Notes under the pieces: generated by a model
What the model was told of the DNA's origin: nothing
Seen by the model: the letters and a program-made list of their open reading frames with translations, nothing else
Databases searched by the model: none
Source: Larimichthys crocea
Lineage: Eukaryota > Chordata > Actinopteri > Sciaenidae
NCBI RefSeq assembly: GCF_000972845.2
Contig: NC_040018.1
Coordinates: 13,117,157 to 13,181,156 of the forward strand
Direction: 5' to 3'
Length of the DNA stretch: 64,000 nucleotides
Translations under genes and position numbers: made by a program
In this document: in pieces, positions 15,276 to 28,055 of the stretch
How the letters are laid out: each line of letters begins with the position of its first letter
How positions within the stretch are numbered: the stretch's first letter is position 1

Positions 15276-16687
15276 TAAGTGCATGCAACCAAGATAACAT
15301 CTTGAGCAGTGTCAATGTTTAAGCCAAATCTCTTAATAATAATATAATGTATTAACAAGCACGAATATTGGGAACAAAATGTGAGATCTGAGACACGACA
15401 ACCTGCTAAATAACTGAAAAATGTATGTGCAGTAAGTGATGAGACATCATTCAGCCCCATCACACACCTAATACATTTAATAATATGGAAAAATACATGA
15501 TTAGATCAGCACAGACATGCATTGAATGAACAGGAAGAATGAGAGTTCTGTGCTTGATGACATTTACAGTACATCATCACGTTTGAGCTGTGGTATAAAA
15601 TTGATCTTTTATCTGCAAGATAAAAACCTAAAACAGGTTTTGAATGTAAGCAATAGATTCAGGAATGAGTTGTAAAACTAATTGTTTGGCTTTTTTGCTG
15701 TTATCCTCCTCTTTCAGCATCTGGGAGAGGACAGGCTGTGGTGTCTTCTAATTTAATATAATCCAGGCAGAGAGATGTGAACATGCAACTTTATACCTTA
15801 TTTAACTCCAACCATCTGCTCTTCTTCTGGGATAATGTGTCAGTGTACCACATATAGACATGTGTTAAATCAAATTAACAGTGTGTGGCCTGTTTTTAAT
15901 GCAGCATTTTCCTCAATCCTAAAATAAAAGTCTTCTCTGTGATTAAATCAAATGAACGCCCACGTGTTGTTATTTACTGTATAGTGTTTCCCACAATAAA
16001 TTTTAATGTTGTCCCTCTGCTTTTGTTTTCTTTCATTTCATAGTTTTATATTTCAGGATTAAGAAGAATGTAGAAAGTTAAATGTAGATTTTGGAATTAT
16101 TAAAACAGTGTAAGAAGCTATGTGTATTCTTGCTAAAAAATTAAATAAATAAATAAAACAATAACATAGCAGCACAATGTGAAACCAGAGAAGAGACAGC
16201 GACACAAAAGGTCAAGTGTCTAATTCACAAAAGTAATTTGAGACTAAATGTGCTAATGGGGAGATTTGTGTCTGGCTGTCCCATATAAGAACATCCACCG
16301 ATCAAAGGCTTGATACTCTGCTGCAGTGACCAGGGCATATTTTCACTCTTTTATATACTTTAGGATCAAAATATCATATTATTAAAAATGTCATCCCAAA
16401 TGAAAGAAAAAGGTCTCATACATATTTTGTGTGTTCATTTTCACATCATTTCAGTGCAGCTGAACAGCTGAACAGCTGGACAGCTGTCCGTTTCTGCTGC
16501 AGTGAATGTTTTACAATATCGACCTGGTGTAGTATGTGTTGCGATGTTTGGCTGTACTCCTGATTGATTTTTTTGGCCACTTCACCTGCTTCACTGCTTC
16601 ATTTTTCATAATTCCCGACCATCTCTTTTTGTCCTGCCTCCACATTCACAAAATTATAAAGTATAAATTCATCATGAGATTCCTGGC

Positions 16688-16698
16688 TGACCTACATA
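16688..16698 (-). promoter_or_regulatory. ROR/REV-ERB element-like site upstream of bmal1
   Basis: The minus strand reads TATGTAGGTCA, a full match to WAWNTRGGTCA. It lies about 4.2 kb upstream of the bmal1 coding start, and family knowledge says Bmal1 promoters are driven through such sites. By base composition alone about one match is expected by chance in a window of this size on two strands, so this is suggestive only. Confidence 0.25.
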
Positions 16699-18153
16699 AA
16701 ATAAAATAAAAATAGAGATTGCATATTCATTTGGTGCAAACCTTAAAAAGAATGCTTTATTGTATTCACGAAACCCAGTGCAACTGCTCCATCTGTCAGC
16801 AGTGAGTCATGAGGATCGTTTTTGGCACATCCAAGGGCATGTCGAGGTTGCACCGTTTGGTTTCATAGAGAAATTTGGCTCAAACTGGGATCAGATGATG
16901 ACTAAACTGTGTTATTGTCTGTCAAAGTCACGCTGGTGAAATCTGTGTGGCTGTTGAAATAAGAGACTGAATCACATGGTTTATCTGATCAGAAAGTAGT
17001 CAAAATATAATCGTATGACTGCATGTTTCTGCCCACAGACACATTCCTTTAACATAATGAAATTGTGCTGTTGTGTTTTTTAAATTGTGGTACCTACAGA
17101 CAGCCAGACAGAAGAAGCCAGTCAGTGGCCAGAAATCCAAGCATCTCTGTACCTAATTAAATCACTTTTAACACCAAGACAAACACGGCTGCTTTCTTTG
17201 GTTTAGGATTATGTAGCCTGCTGTGGTACAAATCTCATTTTTTTTTATTTTAATACAAAGATTAATTAATTGTCTTTGTCACATTAACAGACTTTTTTTT
17301 GTCACCTCCTTCGACACTTTCTTCAAACGAGTGAAACAGCGCCCCTCTGGATTGTAATGCCTATTCAACGTCAGTGGGCCTGTGTGGTGACTGAGGGTAT
17401 TACAGGCCTACAGTCAAAACAATCTGGTGAAGTCTATCCAGGTGAAACTGATTAAACACTAATTATCAAACAGCTGGAAGTCAGTGAATGGACAGAGACT
17501 CTGGAAAGTAGGTTTGTTTGTATGACTGTCCACACAGAAAGTGAATTTATTAGTTAGCAACATCATTTAAATGAAACAAGCTCGCTTGTAGAGTTGTTAA
17601 ATATTCCCGTTTTGACAAGTCAGCTAACAAAGATGGAGGGAGGAGAGGACAACATGTCAGGATGTGGAGCCTCCATGAAGAAGAGTTAGCTTTTGTCAAA
17701 AGTGATGAAGGTGAAATGTCTCTCTGTGCATTTCTTTACTGTACCAGGTCTGTCTGGTCACTGAGGCTGGTTTGTTATTGCTGCTCCCCACAAAGGGACA
17801 GAGCCTACAGGGCTATAAAGTGAATGTTTAGTCACTGTTGATTATCTGCGATTTGTGAGCCTGTGCAGAAGGTCTGCTGTTTGCTTGTGATGATTTATTT
17901 ATCCTTGTTTTGCTTTTCAAGCTGTGCTGTACACTCAGGATGAGCTTTAATGACTAACTACTGAAGGCCTTGTAGGGTGTTGTTTTTCATATGTCATGCA
18001 CATACGAGTGTACAATGGTATGTATTTGAAACGTGCATTGATAACTTTTAAACTTCTCTGTCTGTGGATTTGGTTTAGTTTATTATTTATTCCTTTGTTG
18101 GTAAAAAGGCAAATGTTCAGACTGTACACTTTGTTTCTGTCTGGCTTGTCTTC

Positions 18154-18586
18154 TGAATCCAGACATCCCAAGTCTCCCGGAAGTTCCGGGAGTCTCCCTG
18201 ATATTAACAGTGGCTCCCTGATGCCCGCGAGCTAGGTAAAACATCCCGGATTTTGGATTACGCGAGAGAGATTAAAAAAAACGCGAGTGCGAGCATAAAG
18301 AAAAGATAGTACCTTGCGCATCATGCTCTGATTACTTTCAGTTACATTGCGCAGGCATAGGCGAGAGGAGGGGAGGGGGGTGAGCGCGTGAGACTGAGAT
18401 ACAATGAGCTACATGAAGCACCCGTGCATGCATTCAAGCGAAAACTCTGTTCAGCGTGTTCTCGTGTTCAGGGCGACTGGTTGCGAGAGAGAGCGCGCCG
18501 ATTGGTTTGGTCAGCAAAATACACCAATAAGCTTTCTCCCCCGTCTCCCGGAAATGACTTTTTGGAACTTGGGATGTCTGTGAATC
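18154..18586. mobile_element. Non-autonomous DNA transposon, about 420 bp, with inverted ends
   Basis: The left end 18160-18173 (CAGACATCCCAAGT) is the exact reverse complement of the right end 18567-18580. TGAATC directly flanks both ends (18154-18159 and 18581-18586), as a target-site duplication would. Inside, CTCCCGGAA occurs near both ends and the composition is CG-richer than the surroundings. There is no transposase frame. The superfamily is not assigned; the 6-bp duplication argues against a standard 8-bp hAT target. Confidence 0.8.
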
Positions 18587-21500
18587 TGCTACATGAAATA
18601 AGCACTTAAGTTCAAGGGTCTATTTAGCTGGCCCCTCATAATATGACAGGCACTTGTCTAGTCTCTGTGCTAGAAATACCTCACTTCTACTTACTTTTTT
18701 GAATATGTCCTGAATCTGTCCTTCTACAGCTTATCCTTTGGACCAAAATAAAAACGTGACATTACAGTTCACTTAATATAAATCAAATGAATGCAGGTCA
18801 GAAAAACAGAAATAAAAGACTCAAAAGCCAAATTCATTAATATTGCGCTTCATTAAGTTTCTCCTTTCAGTGTCTAGTGTTTGGGGTTACCACTAAGGTC
18901 CAGATGACAACTCGAAATAGGCCCCACTTTTAATCATATTAGGGAGGTTTGCACTTGAGTGTCAAGAGTGCTCTGCTGTCAGCACATATTGATCTGACAG
19001 AAATTCCTCATTCCTTAGTTGTACGCTGAGTAGTTTTTTGAATGAGGGGCAGTCTCCCAGAATTTTAGGTTTTATTGTGATCTGAAAGTGGTCCTATAAG
19101 GACATGGACATGTTCTGTTTCCAGATTCAAACGAAAAAAAAAAAGCCATACAGTAAGAAGGGAAACTAAGCGGTTGGTTGCTGTTCTGTATTCACAGCTT
19201 TAGTCTGGCTGTAGAGAGAGATTTCTCCAGATAGTGGAGTGGAGTGCAGTCCTCACTTCAAAGACTGGACATATGAGTTTCATGATGCTTCTTTGATCAG
19301 ACTGACCTGAAAGGGGTTAAGCCAAACTGCTGTATGAGTGTGGTTCTGGAGCTGGTGTGAGAGTAAATGTATTTCTGTGGGTCTGATTTGCTTCTCTATC
19401 TTTGAAATGGTGTCCAACAGCATGAAATTCACCTGGGAAAGGGTTGTGATTAGGGTAGGTAAGGAGAAGGCTTTGAAAGAAAATTGCACTTTGAGGTCTT
19501 ATCCACAGCAGGGCTCCTTCTCTCTTCCATATCCACATGTACTTATCCTCGCTGTATTAGACTTTTCTGCACTGAGAGGCCACTGACACAAGGTTTTAAA
19601 AAATGTTTTGCTTTTTAAGCTTTACATATTGATGATATGCCCTTGATTTTTACTTAAAGTGCTTTGTTTCCTTATAAAGAGGCATTTTGCTTAATACAAT
19701 GTAGGTACAAACATATATTGGTGAGTGTTCTGACTGAAAACAGCCCTGAGTTTAAATAATACAAGGACCTGTGTTGGTGGGATGTATTGTTTGAGGAATT
19801 GGTGGGACAATGAAATAAAATCCAGGAAGTCCAGTTGAGTAATAGATTTATGAATCTGAAGGATAATCAGACACCAAAGTACCAAAACTGTACAACTGTT
19901 CATAATATAACACAGAATTCATGTTACTAAGTAAACTCCCAGTAATGTGTACTAGTATTTGACTGGCAAACACAACACCATGGCAGATGTAGTTAAGGTT
20001 AAACTTTGTTGCAAGGTGACATGCATGTTTTCATTGGTGTGTTCCGCATCAGCACTGTGCTGCAGTCTTTATTTGTCAATGGTAATATTGCTGCTATTTG
20101 AGTGAAAATGAGACCTTCGGTCTTGAGTTCATTGGATTTACTAAGGTCTCAAAACCAGCAGTTAGAGACTGGATCCTCTCCGGAAAAACACCATCATCTG
20201 TGCTTCAGATTCCTGAAATGACTCATCTTTGTGTTCTGTTGTAAGGTGTCTGATGTAGACACTGTAGACTGAAGTTCACATCCCATCTACCCATAGTCAG
20301 CACTGGTTTCTTTTTTTCTAACCCTAATATGGCTTGTTCTTCTAACAGTTAATTGTATAATTTTAGAAGGCAGACACCATTTTATCTTTTGGTGTAAGGA
20401 CACGTTAATCAGGAATTCGGAAAAGAACACACACTTCAGACCTTCTGACGTCTGACGTGACCGTTCAAGGTCAGATATCACCACTCAGTGTCGAGCTGTG
20501 TCTGGTCTGTTTAATTCTACAGATAAGTCAAATATAAATATCTGCTATCCAGTACCATCCCCTCCTTCCTCTGCGCAGTTAAAATGACAAAAGACATACA
20601 TCATTTTTACTGTGTTTAATCTGAACTTGTTAGTGTTTAAGTTAATTAACATTTCTACATGACTCTTATGACGTCTTTATTTTTAAGATAAGGTTTATTG
20701 TGCTGAAGTAAACATGTGATCTTGTATGTAAGAAACAAGCTGAAAAAATATGTATTCCAACAAATCCTTGATATTCCAGTCTCACTTTACACAACTCAAA
20801 GTGTTGAAACTGTCTGTTGTTGCATGCTCCAAATGATTTTAATTAAGTTGGTCTGGTTGCATTGAATGATTAATTTGAATGACAAAGTGAAATAAATCAA
20901 GCTAGGTGTGTGTGTTATTGTCGGGTAGATGAAATTGTAAAAAAGTGATTCACACGAATAATCCAGACATTTTCTCTCATGCAGGTTTCTCATTCATTTA
21001 TATTCTGAAACTGCAAATTACCAATCAACATGCAAACTATTTTATTTATGAGGCTGAGACAAAGTGAAAGGACAATCTAACTGACCAATGAGAAGATTTG
21101 CCATACACACTTAATGCCAACATGTTTAACAAGTCATATGTTTCTTAATGGCAACCAGCAACTCCATTTTCCATCAGCCTATTCTTCCAGGAGGAGAGGG
21201 GGTCCGTTAGTATGAGGTTAGGCGAAGAAAGTGCTCATGTGTTCATTATACCCAGTAATAATGGACAAGAGACCCCCAGCCTCCCAGACATGCAATATAC
21301 TGTTTTAGCTGTGACCCCACTGCTGTTAAAGAGCTTTCAGCCCTCCTCCCTAAAGACTGAGAGTGTTTCTGTGTGACTGAACTCTGTTGTGGGCTCCCGT
21401 CAGCTGTTTCTAAATGCTAATCAGCATGCCTGTTATTCAGGGCCAGACCATCTGTGGAGCACCACCAATCGCAGCATAATTATTCTTGCCTTTACTACTA

Positions 21501-24500
21501 CTTTGCTGAGGCGGTGAACACAAAAGAAATAAAAAAAAAAGCTTCAGTCCATTAGCATGCAAGTCAGAGGAAGACTGCGTGAGAGCTTTTACCCTCTCTC
21601 CTTTTTCTCTTAGTTTTTGTACTATGATAATCAAAATTATGTTTCAACATAAACCCAAACTTTTTATTCTGCAAATAGGACTGTTGGACCACATATACGC
21701 CGTCTTTCCTCTGGTAATGGGCACTATCTTCACTGAGAGTGTACACTGATTATCCATCGCTGGATGAACTCTGAGTAACCCTGAGTGACAGCAAACACGA
21801 GGATCAGTAGATAAGACGGGCAATAATTAGACCTGACAGTGACTGAGCTGACTGACAGACATAATCTGAATCTATGATCAGTGAACGTATGTGATAAACG
21901 ATGTCCATGTGTTATGTAAAACCCAAATAAAAAAAATTAATGTTAAAGTTGCACATACACACATGTAATAGTTTATTGTGAGAGTTGTAGTTTATTGAAA
22001 ACTGACAGTTTAGTTCATTTAGTCTCTTTATTGCCCTACATGGAAGGTTATTTTAAAAACTATAAAACACAGTAAACTAATCAACAAACAAAACAATATG
22101 CTCAGTATAAATTATAGTGAAATGTTTAACAATTATAACATGAGAAAGGGTGCGGGGTCTTGTGGGGAAATTGCTGAAGTCAAAGGTCAATGGTGAGGTC
22201 AGGAAGGAAGAAAGTGTTCAGGAGCCTCTGATGTCTCATGCTGTAATATTTGACGCTTGGCCAAAGAGAATTAGAGACACTTTCAAAGTTCATCAGAAGT
22301 GCCTGAGTCGGTCTCACATTTTGCCCAACTCATCCTAGTGGATAGACTTTAAACTCCAAGAAAACACCACAAATACTATACGCCCAGAATTTGTCAAAAA
22401 ATGTTTTTACTCATGCAGGTATTATTGTCAGCATATTCTAGTCTGGAGACACAGATGTCTGTTTACACAGATTGTAACGTCAACAGCAAGCTATCTATTA
22501 TGTTGAGGAAGGCAGCAATAGGTCTCTTCAACCCTGGCCACCACAGTGTTGAGATAGGCACCTACTGTTCTCAATCCAAGCCAAACAACTAATACTGCTG
22601 AGGACCTCAAGGCCCACACATGACCTTGTGTAACCTAAGGATAGAAAATTCCATAACACGGGGTAGATAAGAGACTGCTTAGCTGTGTGACTGTCAGAGG
22701 CAGTGGTGTGGTATATTTGAATTTAATGTAAAGGTTATATTTCACCAAGAAACAAGGATGACCTGGATTGGCTAAAATAGACAAAGAAAGGTTGCCGCTC
22801 ACCAGTGATTTTTAGTCACCATAGCCACAATGTTGCTCCATAATGATCTTTGTTTGATTCCAGTATCAGGATTCATGTATCTGTTGTCAGATCAGTATCT
22901 GACAGTGTAGGCTGTAAAGATAAAGATCTTTTTTGTTACATGTGAGTGAAAAATAGACTTTAAACACTTTCCAAACATGTGGAATGACATGAGGTTTTTT
23001 TTAGCACAAAGGTTTACTACACTGCTACTATAAATATATAATCATTATTTTAAAAAAAAAGGATTGATCACCTGAATGCAATTCAGCCACACCTACACCT
23101 TTACTGCTATGAAAAAGGTCCATTCCAGGTATCGCAGGGCTTTTTGGTCTTTTAGTGTTTGTTTTAGCATATTTGGTACTATATATTATGTTTATGTTGC
23201 ATTCTCATTGTCAGACAGATTTTTCAAATCGTGTACATTTCTGCTTCTGCCACAGTTTTTGAATACTTGTATTTAACAGATGCAACAAAACTTGCCACAT
23301 CCTTGTAGTTTTTATCCTATTTCAGTCTCCTCTGTACACAGCATGTGTGTCTTGAAGAAAAGAAATGGTGTGACCCACAAAAGTACTGCAACACAATCCA
23401 TTCCCATTGTATGTGAAACTGAACTTTCCCATTAGGTGATAAGGAGAGGGGGGGTACAGCAATTGTTCTGGAGAAAAGATCTTGATTTTTTGCCTAGAGC
23501 AGAATCCATTCACTTTTATGGGCAGGAAGATAATTCAGTGAATTTCAGAAACACCCAGACGTCTTCATGCGTTTTTCTGTAACTGGATACATCAAGCACG
23601 CCCATGAAATCCTCTGTGATGCACGATAAGAGACTGTCTGTGTGTTGTTGGAAGAGATAACCGAGCCAACATGCAGAGCTGTAATATATTTACAGCTCTC
23701 TTTTCTTCTCTTATGGGTGTGGCACATTTTGCCATCAGACAAACTGAAGCTGTTGAACACTTGTAAGATGTAATGTGGTGTATCACTACACTAAACCCTG
23801 AAACACTTTAATTAAAAGTTAACAGTGTCACCAAGAGACACCGGGCAAGGAGCCATGGAGAGCCAACTGAGACAAGCTTGGCCAAGAGGGAGTGTAACGG
23901 GAGCTCCTACAACAATACCCACCAAACAGACTTCTCTGTCTTTTTAGGTTCCTTTTTGTTAAAGCTGCTTTCCATGATAGCTGAATGGCTCTAGTGGTGG
24001 CAGTATTGACGGTCAGTCAGTGGGCCGGTCCAGCAATTTGGTCCAGACTAAAATACCTTGAATTGCTGGATTTCCAAGAATTATTGTAAAGAACATTCAT
24101 GGCCCCTTCAGAAAACAATTTGACTTTGCTCGTCTGACTTTTTCTTTAGCACCACCAACAGTTTGACATTTTAGATTCAGAATAAAATATCAGTTCAGTG
24201 CCATGACATTTATTCTCCTGAATTGTAGTTTTTCGGCATCCCATCGGAGTCTTCTTCTAGCACTGACCTCAGGTCACGTTTTAAATTTCCAATATATATG
24301 ACATTCCCATCAGCATCAGCTGTATTTTGCATTTAGTGCAAATTTGCAAATGACTAAACTGTGATGTTGAAGATCGTCAACATTATACCAGATGAACATC
24401 ATCATGTTAACATTGTGATTTTTACCAAGTTAACATTGACCTCAAATTGCTGCTGTGTGCAGCCTCACAGAGCCACTAGCATGCCAACTGAAAATGTACA

Positions 24501-25830
24501 TGCTAATGAACGTCACTGCAGAGGCATGCCAAGGTTGAGTTTCTTACATAAAAATGTCAGTGTCTGCTAGAGAGTGGATATGGAGTATTAAACATAAAAA
24601 ATGTTCTGTCTGCTTTTTCTATTTGTCGTCTTGGGTGAAAACATTTTGATTACAGTACCTTTTTATTAATGTTGATGATATAAAAAGGTTTGAGAAAACA
24701 GCACAGTTTTGAGTATAATGTGCTGTTTTGCAAAAAGGAACACATTTTTCTCAGTTGTTTCACCCATTGTCAAAACATGGTCTCTTGTTTCTGACAAAGC
24801 ATCTGAACAATGGGGAAGACCTAGATGTCTAGACATGTTTTGACCTGCAAATTACTAAAGAAATGCCCCAATGGACACCTTTGGATTATGTCGTATGTTA
24901 ATTTACAATGCAATCCAGTGGTATGTTTTCTACTGTGAATGTGAAAATCTCTGTTTTTAATCAGCTATAACTCACATGTATTCAAGTCAGCATCAGACAC
25001 TGTTCCCTCTGTAAAACCATGTTTATACCTTTCAAGCATTTGATTCTGAAAGCATAGATTTGGAGTAAAGTCATTTTAGCACATTGATATCCACTCAGTC
25101 CAGGAAAACACAAACTGCAAAATGTACTGAAGTTTGATTAATGCCAATAATCTGATGACAGCTGTCGTCTTTATGACAGAAGTTTGACCTCAGAAATCTT
25201 TACTGAAAGGAATTGTGAAACAGTCAAACAAATTCAATGATAGTAATTTCAATTCAGCAAAAGTCGATTCCATAATCTCTTTAAACATTTATCGGCATAT
25301 GAATGCATAATCTGTAGGCAAGGGACCAAGATTTTGGCACCAGAAGTGTTCTGGTTTCTGTCTGTGGTCCAAGTGGTAATGCCCACGCATGTTTGATCAG
25401 GCTTTGGTTTCAACAGTCAACAGTGTGTGTAGAGAGCAAAAGAGGACAGAATTGGCCGAAATGCAATCTTGGAACCCATCAGCTATTGTTTTTTGCATTT
25501 TAATGCAATATCTGTTTATACAGAAAAGCAGAAATGTTCTTTTCTTGTCATAATTGTGTTTAAGAGTGCTAAAAGGACTGCAGAGGAACTCTTGGCCTGG
25601 ATATCCAGAGGCTAAATCGTTAGTTAAAAATCAAATGGTAAATAGGGCTGTTTAATTATACTGAAATTGACTATAATCATGAAAATTAATTATTGATTTA
25701 TATTCTGTCAATAATACATATAATGTGTAAATAACCCAGTACCTCTTAAATATTTCTGTTTCTTAAAACAGTATGTGGCCGTAGTGCTCATGGTTGCCAG
25801 TTACAGTTGAGTTACTGAAAAAGAGACAAA
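18587..25830. other. Intergenic DNA; no gene seen
   Basis: Only short frames without family signatures. Composition is AT-rich throughout, with scattered poly(A)/poly(T) runs. I see no RNA gene, no strong CpG block and no tandem array. Confidence 0.5.
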
Positions 25831-25844
25831 ACGCACTTATATGA

Positions 25845-26790
25845 ATTACTTTATTAATCCCCAAGGGGAAATTAATTTGTCTGTCAGCTCATCTGCCAAT
25901 TGTAGAAGAATTAAAAAGTTAAAAGATCTTTTATATCTCTCCGCCCTGCAACGAGGAGAGAGAGAGAAGAGCTGTCCACCACTGTTACTTCTTTGGTCCA
26001 TCAAGATGTAATGTAGTTGATGATCCGTGTTGTTCAGGATGGCATCCACCATACTCATTGTGTCTCTCTCTACCACTTCCTCCAGAGAGTCCATCCTTAC
26101 TCCAATCACAGAGCCAGCCTTCTTAACAAGCTTATCCAGCCTCCAGCCGCCTGCTTTTTTCCCAAACTTCCTCCCCAGCAGACTGTAGCATAAAATAAAA
26201 CGCTTGCCACAATAGACTGATAAAACATCTGCAGCATCTTACTACAGATGTTTAGAGATCTGAGCTTCTTTAGGAAAAAGAGCCGGCTCTGCCCCTGTGT
26301 TAAGGGACCAGTCCAGCTTGTTATCAAGGTGTACACTTAGATATTTATAGATTGTCACCACCTTGATGTCCACTCCACAAGTGTTCACAGGCTGAAGAGG
26401 GGGCTTGGACCTACGGAAATCCATGACCATTTCCTTTGTCTTTGAGGTGTTCAGTATGAGACAGTTTTTGTGACTTCAGTCACTGAAGGATTTTATCAAA
26501 TCCCTATATTTGGATTCTTGTCCATTTCTTATACAAGCTACAATAGCAGTGTCATTCGAGTATTTCTGGATGTGGCAGGACTCAGTTATATTTAAAGTGT
26601 ACTGTATACAATGTGAACAGGAATGGAGTCAGGGCAGTCCTTCGTTGAGCCCCCATGCTGCTCATTAATATCCCAGGAAAACAGTTCCCCAACCTGACAA
26701 ACTGTGGTCTTTCTGTCAGGTAATCTGTGATCCATGAGACAAAGGAAGAATCCACACCCATATCAATGAGCTTGTTTTTTCATTTTTTTT
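25845..26790 (-). mobile_element. Broken LINE (non-LTR retrotransposon) reverse-transcriptase fragment
   Basis: Minus-strand pieces in different frames read in LINE ORF2 order. Around 26,790-26,640 is a segment resembling SFVSWITDYLTERPQFV and a degraded GAPQG-type motif. At 26430-26300 are MVMDFRRSKPP and YKYLSVHLDNKLDWS (the usual YLGVxLDNKLxW). At 26300-26170 are QSRLFFLKKLRSLNICSKML and FYQSIVASVLFYATVCWGG. At 26110-25850 is a tail with SLEEVVERD and CRAERYKRSF. Several frameshifts and stops show it is dead. The order fits the thumb/C-terminal part of a Rex1/L2-like fish LINE; the exact family is not certain. Confidence 0.8.
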
Positions 26791-27589
26791 TCATGTCTGC
26801 TCCAAAGAGACTGTGGGATGAATCATGATGATGAGTGATTTCACAAAGGTGAATTATACCAAAAGCAGCTGATCCCTTTTTGTGGGGGTTTTTAGCATAA
26901 GATTGTCCTACACTTTGTTACTCCACTAGTTGTGACTGAGCTCCTCTGAAGATGGTTATTGGAGGGTAATGAGCCTGTTGGTGACAGTTCTGGGCTACGT
27001 CTGGTCCTACAGGAGGTGACAGGCCTTGAGATGCTCGGAAAGAGGTTGTACAGTATCCCACAGGCTAGGTCCTGGGGTCAGAACCCAGCCTTACAGGATT
27101 AACACACCTGCCACAGGCACAATGAGGTCTAATGAGTGCACACTGGTGGCCCCAGTCTGCTAGCAGCAGGCCAAGGACTCTCTGAGTGGCTAACACCTAA
27201 ACGCTGGTATTGAAGTCCTGGCTCTTGAGTCAATACCTTCATTAGTGACTTCATGGCAGCTCACTCTCTGAGGCCGAACAAAGGCTCGCAGGAACACAAA
27301 GTGACACATTCCAGGGATTAGAGAGCTGGCAGGTTGTGCCATTAAAAGAAGTCCATTTCTTTTCTTGACATGCAAGGAATTTACTTTGACAACGGGAAAA
27401 ATAATAACTTTCAGTGTAATTAATTTGACAAGATGATTTTTTCTTCCACTCAATAGTTTGATGTAGTTTGAAGTAGCGTTTGACACAGTGTATGTGTTTG
27501 TTTTCTTGCTATCCTGTGGACTTTCTCTACTACACTTTGATTTGTCAGGGTGGTGTCTGAGGTTATTTCTGGTTTCTAGTATAGTCATA

Positions 27590-27606
27590 TCATATATATA
27601 TATAGT
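27590..27606. repeat. Short (TA)n tract
   Basis: Alternating TA run CATATATATATATAG-like, close to the MITE that follows. Confidence 0.6.
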
Positions 27607-27672
27607 CATGTGACTTATAAATCACCACAAATTCTAGGTGCACAAAACAGTTACCACGATTAAGACAATTAT

Positions 27673-28055
27673 TTAAAGGACCAGTGTGTAGGATATAGCA
27701 GCATCTGTAGGTATATGTATAGTTGCTTATTTCTACCACATCACCTCACCTTTTCTAACCGAAGGAAAGACTACAGTGGCCATGAAATGTGTTTTATAAA
27801 GGTCTTGTTAAGAGCCAGTGTTTGGTTTGTCCATTCTGGGCTCCTGTAGAAACATGGCTGTTCAACATGGTGGACTGGACCTGCGACACGTGTTGTGTGT
27901 ATATATCAGAGAAATCAGGTATGTTATGCATATGGAAGTGACAGATGGGCTAAATTCGTCCATCCAACAAATTCTTGGCCCTCCAGTGAAAGCCTTTATA
28001 GTTTATATAGAAAGAACTGTACTGTAGTAACTAAGTGTTTGTAAATCCTAATAAA
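27673..28055 (+). mobile_element. TTAA-flanked MITE, copy 1 (forward)
   Basis: Starts at TTAA (27673-27676) followed by AGGACCAGTGTGTAGGAT. Inside is GCCAGTGTTTGGTTTGTCCA and CTCCTGTAGAAACATGGCTG. The 3' end is eroded (TAAATCCTA near 28041). Two further copies in this window share the same terminal sequence and interior in the opposite orientation. A TTAA target and short inverted ends fit a piggyBac-type non-autonomous element; no transposase is present. Confidence 0.7.

Larger units (their letters stand above)
12458..18159. other. Intergenic DNA upstream of bmal1; no gene seen
   Basis: AT-rich sequence with no long or family-matching frame on either strand. Any 5' non-coding bmal1 exons and its promoter should lie here but could not be located, as there is no clear CpG-rich block. 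A TTTA repeat, an ATTAC repeat and one ROR-element-like site are listed separately. Confidence 0.5.

Noticed and set aside
15961..15966. CACGTG E-box upstream of bmal1
   Set aside because: A single six-base site is expected many times by chance; no tandem partner nearby.
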